Source: Amycolatopsis japonica (GTDB lineage: Bacteria; Actinomycetota; Actinomycetes; Mycobacteriales; Pseudonocardiaceae). Taken from it: a DNA stretch of 64,000 bases. The notes beneath the pieces are model-generated. The model had not been told where the DNA came from. It saw only the letters and a list, made by a program, of their open reading frames with translations, and ran no database searches. This document shows, in pieces, positions 60,734 through 64,000 of this stretch; position 1 is the stretch's first letter, and every line of letters starts with the position of its first letter. The stretch spans positions 186,001 through 250,000 of the forward strand of contig NZ_CP008953.1 in assembly GCF_000732925.1 (NCBI RefSeq), read 5' to 3'. The position numbers and the translations under genes are program-made.

Positions 60734-61216
60734 GTGGTGGCGACCGACCCGAAAGCCGGCGTGACGGCAGCAGCGCCGTCCTCCCCTGGGCTGCTCGGGC
60801 AGCTCATCCGCTTCGGCCTCATCGGCGGTTTCTGCGCCCTGGTCGATTTCGGCGTCTACCAGGGGCTTCGTGCCCTCGGAATGGACGTGACGCCGTGGGT
60901 GGACATCGCCCGCGCGCTCAGCTTCATCGTGGGCACCACGACCGCCTTCTTCCTGAACCGCAAGTTCACCTTCGCCGGTGGACGTCAGGAGGGCGCGCGT
61001 CAGATCGGTGGCTTCGTGCTCTTGTACGCCGTGACGTTCCTCGTGGCCGTCGGCGTCAACCGCACGATGCTGCACGTCCTGCCGGAGTCGGCCTGGAAGG
61101 CCACCTTCGGTTGGGTCGTCTCGCAGGCAACCGCGACCGTGATCAACTTCGTCATGCTCAAGTGGGTCGTCTTCCGTGAGCCCCGCGCCACCGCCACCAG
61201 CACAGAGGAGAACTGA
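60734..61216 (+). CDS. GtrA-family membrane protein
   Basis: A 160-aa four-helix GtrA-like protein (IRFGLIGGFCALVDFGVYQGLRAL, then ALSFIVGTTTAFFLNRKFTF, IGGFVLLYAVTFLVAVGV and a last helix). Members aid translocation or anchoring of polyprenyl-phospho sugars. The mycobacterial equivalent Rv3789 sits next to dprE1, as here on the divergent side. GTG 60734 has GAGGTAG upstream. It is followed 6 bp later by glfT2. Confidence 0.9.
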   Translation: MVATDPKAGVTAAAPSSPGLLGQLIRFGLIGGFCALVDFGVYQGLRALGMDVTPWVDIARALSFIVGTTTAFFLNRKFTFAGGRQEGARQIGGFVLLYAVTFLVAVGVNRTMLHVLPESAWKATFGWVVSQATATVINFVMLKWVVFREPRATATSTEEN

Positions 61217-61222
61217 GGATTC

Positions 61223-63148
61223 ATGCCCGGTAAAGCCGCCGTCACCGGAGAGGCCCCGAGCGCCATGGTGAGCACTGTCGACGACACCCGCTTCGCGGAA
61301 CGCACCCCGCAGGGCCGTCTCACCGCGCAGCGCGGGCTCTACGCCGGCCCGGCCCCCATCGTCAGCAAGGACCTCTACGCCGAACTCGAATGGGGTACCG
61401 CCGTGCGCGAGCGCGGGGGCATCTCCATCGAGCCCGCGTCGAAGGTGTCCGGCAACACGTACTTCGGCCGGTTCCCCGCCAGCTACTGGCAGCGCTGGAC
61501 CGACGTGACCGAGGTCCAGGTCGAGGCCGTCGTCACCGGTGACGGCCAGCTGTCCGTCGGTGCCTCCGACATCGAGGGCGACTCGCGGGTCGTCGCCGCC
61601 GAGGTCGTCGCGGGTGCGAAGCAGCAGAAGGTGACGCTCACCGCGAAGCTCGACAAGTTCTACGACGGCGGCGCGCTCTGGCTCGACATCGAGACCGAGG
61701 GCGGCCAGTCGCTGCGTGTCGAGAAGGTCCGCTGGACGGTCGAAGCGCCGGAGAAGATCCGCCCGACCGCGGTGACCATCTGCACGATGAACCGCGCCGA
61801 CGACTGCCTGTCGAACCTGCAGGCGCTCGCCGCCGACGTCTCCTCGCTGGAGACGCTCGACGCGATCTACGTCGCCGACCAGGGCACCGACCTCGTCGAG
61901 TCGCGCGACGGCTTCGAGCAGGTCGCCAAGGACCTCGGCGACAAGCTGCACTACATCAAGCAGCCGAACCTCGGCGGTGCCGGCGGGTTCACCCGCGGCC
62001 TCTACGAGGTCGCCGGGCACACCGAGACCGAGCACGCGAACGTCCTGTTCATGGACGACGACGTGCTGCTGGAGCCGGATCTGGTGATCCGGATGACCGC
62101 GTTCTCCAACCGCACGGTCAACCCGGTCATCGTCGGCGGGCAGATGCTGAACCTGCTGCACCCGAACCAGCTGCACGTCGGCGCCGAATACGCCCGGCTG
62201 AACACGCTGGAGCCCGGCCAGCCGGTGACGCACTCGCTCTCGACCGCCGACCTGCTCGGCGTCGACGAGGAGACCCTCAAACCGAACCGCCAGGAACGCC
62301 GCCTCGACGCCGGGTACAACGGCTGGTGGTCGTGCCTGATCCCGTACGAGGTCGTCAAGGCCACGGGCTACCCGCTGCCGTTCTTCTTCCAGTGGGACGA
62401 CGCGGAGTACAGCTACCGCGCCCGCGCGCACGGCTTCCCCACGGTCACCCTTCCGGGCGCCGGCGTCTGGCACGCCGACTTCCACTGGAAGGACTGGGAC
62501 GAGTGGCACCGCTACTTCAACCTGCGGAACTCGATCATCACCGCCGCGCTGCACTCGCCGTTCAACCTGAACCTGCTCTCGCGCGTGCTCATCGCGCAGC
62601 TGGTCCGGTACCTGCTCGGCATGCAGTACGGCCTGTCCGCCACGCTGATCAAGGCCGTCGAGGACTTCCTCGAGGGGCCGGAGGTCCTGCGTGACGGCGG
62701 CGTCGCCGCGATGAAGGAGATCCGCCGGATCCGCGACGAGTACCCCGAGACCAAACGGCACAAGGCCACCGACGTCCCGGGTATCGCGTCGAACGACATC
62801 GGCATCATCAACAGCGCGCCGCGGCCCAGCATGCAGCGTCTGGTGCTGATCAAGCGGATCCTCGACCGGGTGCTCGGCCGCAGCCGTCACTCGCTCGGCG
62901 CGATCCCGATCGACGAGGCCCACTGGTGGCACGTCGCGACCTTCGACACCGCCGTCGTCACCGACGCTTCGCAGGAAGGCGTGCGGGTCCGCTCGTACGA
63001 CCGCGCGAAGATGTTCGACCTGGCGCGCCGGGGCGCGAAGGTGATCCAGCGGCTCCGCAAGGAAGGCGCGGCGGTGCAGGAGCAGTACAAGCGCTCCATG
63101 CCCGAGCTGACCTCGCGGGACAACTGGAAGCGGCTTTACGAGCTGTAA
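61223..63148 (+). CDS. glfT2: Galactofuranosyltransferase GlfT2
   Basis: A 641-aa GT2-fold polymerase that extends the galactan with alternating beta-1,5 and beta-1,6 galactofuranose. An N-terminal beta-sandwich (about 50-175) precedes the GT-A domain. The metal motif DDD is at 278-280 (VLFMDDDVLLEPD), the catalytic QWDDAEYSYR is at 390-399 with D392/D393, and H417 is in VWHADFHWKDWDEWHRYFN. The helical C-terminus ends SRDNWKRLYEL. ATG 61223 has GAGG upstream. The donor, UDP-Galf, comes from Glf, about 6 kb away. Confidence 0.95.
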   Translation: MPGKAAVTGEAPSAMVSTVDDTRFAERTPQGRLTAQRGLYAGPAPIVSKDLYAELEWGTAVRERGGISIEPASKVSGNTYFGRFPASYWQRWTDVTEVQVEAVVTGDGQLSVGASDIEGDSRVVAAEVVAGAKQQKVTLTAKLDKFYDGGALWLDIETEGGQSLRVEKVRWTVEAPEKIRPTAVTICTMNRADDCLSNLQALAADVSSLETLDAIYVADQGTDLVESRDGFEQVAKDLGDKLHYIKQPNLGGAGGFTRGLYEVAGHTETEHANVLFMDDDVLLEPDLVIRMTAFSNRTVNPVIVGGQMLNLLHPNQLHVGAEYARLNTLEPGQPVTHSLSTADLLGVDEETLKPNRQERRLDAGYNGWWSCLIPYEVVKATGYPLPFFFQWDDAEYSYRARAHGFPTVTLPGAGVWHADFHWKDWDEWHRYFNLRNSIITAALHSPFNLNLLSRVLIAQLVRYLLGMQYGLSATLIKAVEDFLEGPEVLRDGGVAAMKEIRRIRDEYPETKRHKATDVPGIASNDIGIINSAPRPSMQRLVLIKRILDRVLGRSRHSLGAIPIDEAHWWHVATFDTAVVTDASQEGVRVRSYDRAKMFDLARRGAKVIQRLRKEGAAVQEQYKRSMPELTSRDNWKRLYEL

Positions 63149-63173
63149 GCACGCTTCGCTTCACTCGCGTGCT

Positions 63174-63220
63174 AGGAAAGGCTCTTTCCTTGCAAATTTT
63201 GCAAGGAAAGAGCCTTTCCT
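63174..63220. terminator. Perfect 23-bp-arm hairpin after glfT2
   Basis: Arms 63174-63196 and 63198-63220 (AGGAAAGGCTCTTTCCTTGC... and its complement) are perfect around a single T, 25 bp after the glfT2 stop. The AAATTTTGCAAGGAA core is shared with 13741 and 51638. Confidence 0.75.
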
Positions 63221-63247
63221 TGCGTTCGGGGACGGGCGACAAGAGGT

Positions 63248-63269
63248 CAAGTAAGGGTAGCCTTACTTG
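63248..63269. promoter_or_regulatory. Iron-box-like palindrome over the acyl-CoA dehydrogenase promoter
   Basis: CAAGTAAGG-GTAG-CCTTACTTG is a perfect 9-bp inverted repeat. Its GTAAGG..CCTTAC core resembles DtxR/IdeR iron boxes. It contains TAGCCT (63258-63263), a -10-like hexamer 7 nt before ATG 63271. The regulator is not identified here. Confidence 0.45.
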
Positions 63270-63270
63270 T

Positions 63271-64000
63271 ATGACGGATCTGGTCACCCGAGCCCAAGCC
63301 CTCGCCGATGATCTCCTCTTCCCCGCGGCCACCGAAGTCGACCTCAAGGGCGAAGTGCCCTCAAGCCACTTCGACGCTCTCGCCGCCGAAGGCTTCTACG
63401 GTCTCGCGGCGCCCAAGGAAGCCGGCGGTCCGGGCGTCGACCTCCCGACGATCGTCCAGGTCCTGGAGACCCTGGCGGGCGGCTGCCTCAGCACGATGTT
63501 CACCTGGATCCAGCACCACGGCCTGGTCGCGGCGCTCACGACGGCGGGCAACGCGGAACTGCGCGACCGCTATCTCCCGCGGCTGGTCAGCGGGGAGCTC
63601 AAGGCGGGCGCCGCGTTCGCCGCGGTGATCCCGACCCCGCCCAGGTTGCGCGCGGAACGCGTCGAGGGCGGCTACCTGCTCGACGGCGAGGCCCCGTTCG
63701 TCAGCGGCTGGGGCGTCATCGACCTGCTCCAGCTCTGCGCCCGCGACGGCGACACCGTCGTGAGCGCGATCATCGACCCGGTGGCGGGGGAGCGGCTGGA
63801 GGCCCGGCCGCTCGACCTCGTCGCGGCGCAGGGCACGGCCACCGTGCACCTCGTCTTCACCCGCTACTTCCTGCCCGACGACCGCGTCTACGGGAAGATC
63901 CCGCACGCCGATTTCGTCGCGGGCAACACTTTCGCCTCCCGGCTCAACGGCTGCGCGCCCCTCGGCCTCGCCGCCCGTGCCGCGCGGCTCATCGAGGAAC
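63271..64000 (+). CDS. Acyl-CoA dehydrogenase (3' end beyond window)
   Basis: The first 243 residues of an acyl-CoA dehydrogenase; the frame is open at the window edge. An N-terminal helical domain comes first (SSHFDALAAEGFYGLAAPKEAGGPGVDLPTIVQVLETLAGGCLSTMFTWIQHH). The middle beta domain has GAAFAAVIPTPPRLRAERVEGGYLLDGEAPFVSGWGVIDLLQLCAR; the usual FAD-contacting T(E/D)P..GSD segment is poorly kept here. The C-terminal helical domain begins at about 205. The start ATG 63271 is directly behind the palindrome and -10. The substrate is unknown; an iron-controlled member such as the one in mycobactin synthesis is one possibility. Confidence 0.85.
   Translation, partial: MTDLVTRAQALADDLLFPAATEVDLKGEVPSSHFDALAAEGFYGLAAPKEAGGPGVDLPTIVQVLETLAGGCLSTMFTWIQHHGLVAALTTAGNAELRDRYLPRLVSGELKAGAAFAAVIPTPPRLRAERVEGGYLLDGEAPFVSGWGVIDLLQLCARDGDTVVSAIIDPVAGERLEARPLDLVAAQGTATVHLVFTRYFLPDDRVYGKIPHADFVAGNTFASRLNGCAPLGLAARAARLIEE

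Noticed and set aside
60719..62932. 737-aa minus-strand open frame
   Set aside because: It is antisense to GtrA and glfT2; repetitive Arg/Asp/Val/Gly composition typical of a shadow frame.

Overview
The window is high-GC actinobacterial chromosome. GTG starts are frequent, coding strands are crowded with shadow frames, and many genes look leaderless. An arabinogalactan set (glf, glfT2, dprE1, dprE2, a UbiA-type phosphoribosyltransferase, GtrA), an F420-type oxidoreductase, DUF3558 lipoproteins and numerous perfect intergenic hairpins point to a mycolata-like or Pseudonocardiaceae organism. Amycolatopsis is my best guess; this is inference, with no marker gene seen. I found no rRNA, tRNA, CRISPR array, insertion sequence or phage gene.

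Layout. 1-9400 is mostly housekeeping: a SWIM-type protein end, a DUF1841-like protein, coaA, a macro-domain protein, pheA overlapping a histidine phosphatase, lipoproteins, an MFS exporter and a small metallopeptidase. 9400-12750 holds a septum-formation-type protein and a three-gene DUF1190-like / glutathionylspermidine-synthase-like / DUF350 unit resembling E. coli yjfLMC. 12800-19750 holds a haloalkane dehalogenase, a class III aminotransferase, serS, two tandem DUF3558 lipoproteins and lhgO. 19760-27750 is regulatory and accessory: a TetR repressor with two palindromic operators, a penicillin-acyltransferase-like (C45) protein with an MFS exporter, a 10-bp-periodic direct-repeat array and a large SARP/AfsR-type regulator. 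27850-31760 is a four-gene nucleotide-sugar and glycan unit. 31760-34860 holds a truncated Uma2 remnant among repeats, a CopC protein and an ECF sigma factor with a putative anti-sigma partner.

The most unusual region is 34891-43523. A Gfo/Idh/MocA dehydrogenase and a DegT aminotransferase (GnnA/GnnB-like) diverge from an LpxA-like acyltransferase that keeps the known catalytic residues. Behind it, nearly all overlapping, come a dedicated acyl carrier protein, a FabG-like reductase, an acyl-AMP ligase, a LuxE-like acyl-protein synthetase, a LuxC-like acyl reductase and a flippase-like membrane protein. Lipid A is not expected here and no luciferase is visible, so this looks like a dedicated pathway that acylates an amino sugar, or makes a reduced acyl product, for a cell-surface glycolipid.

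43528-63148 is a cell-envelope block: two DUF6541-type paralogues, three other GT-C membrane proteins, PlsC, a HAD phosphatase and the arabinogalactan genes. A partial acyl-CoA dehydrogenase behind an iron-box-like palindrome closes the window. Convergent genes often share symmetric hairpins, and in two cases both stop codons lie inside the same palindrome.
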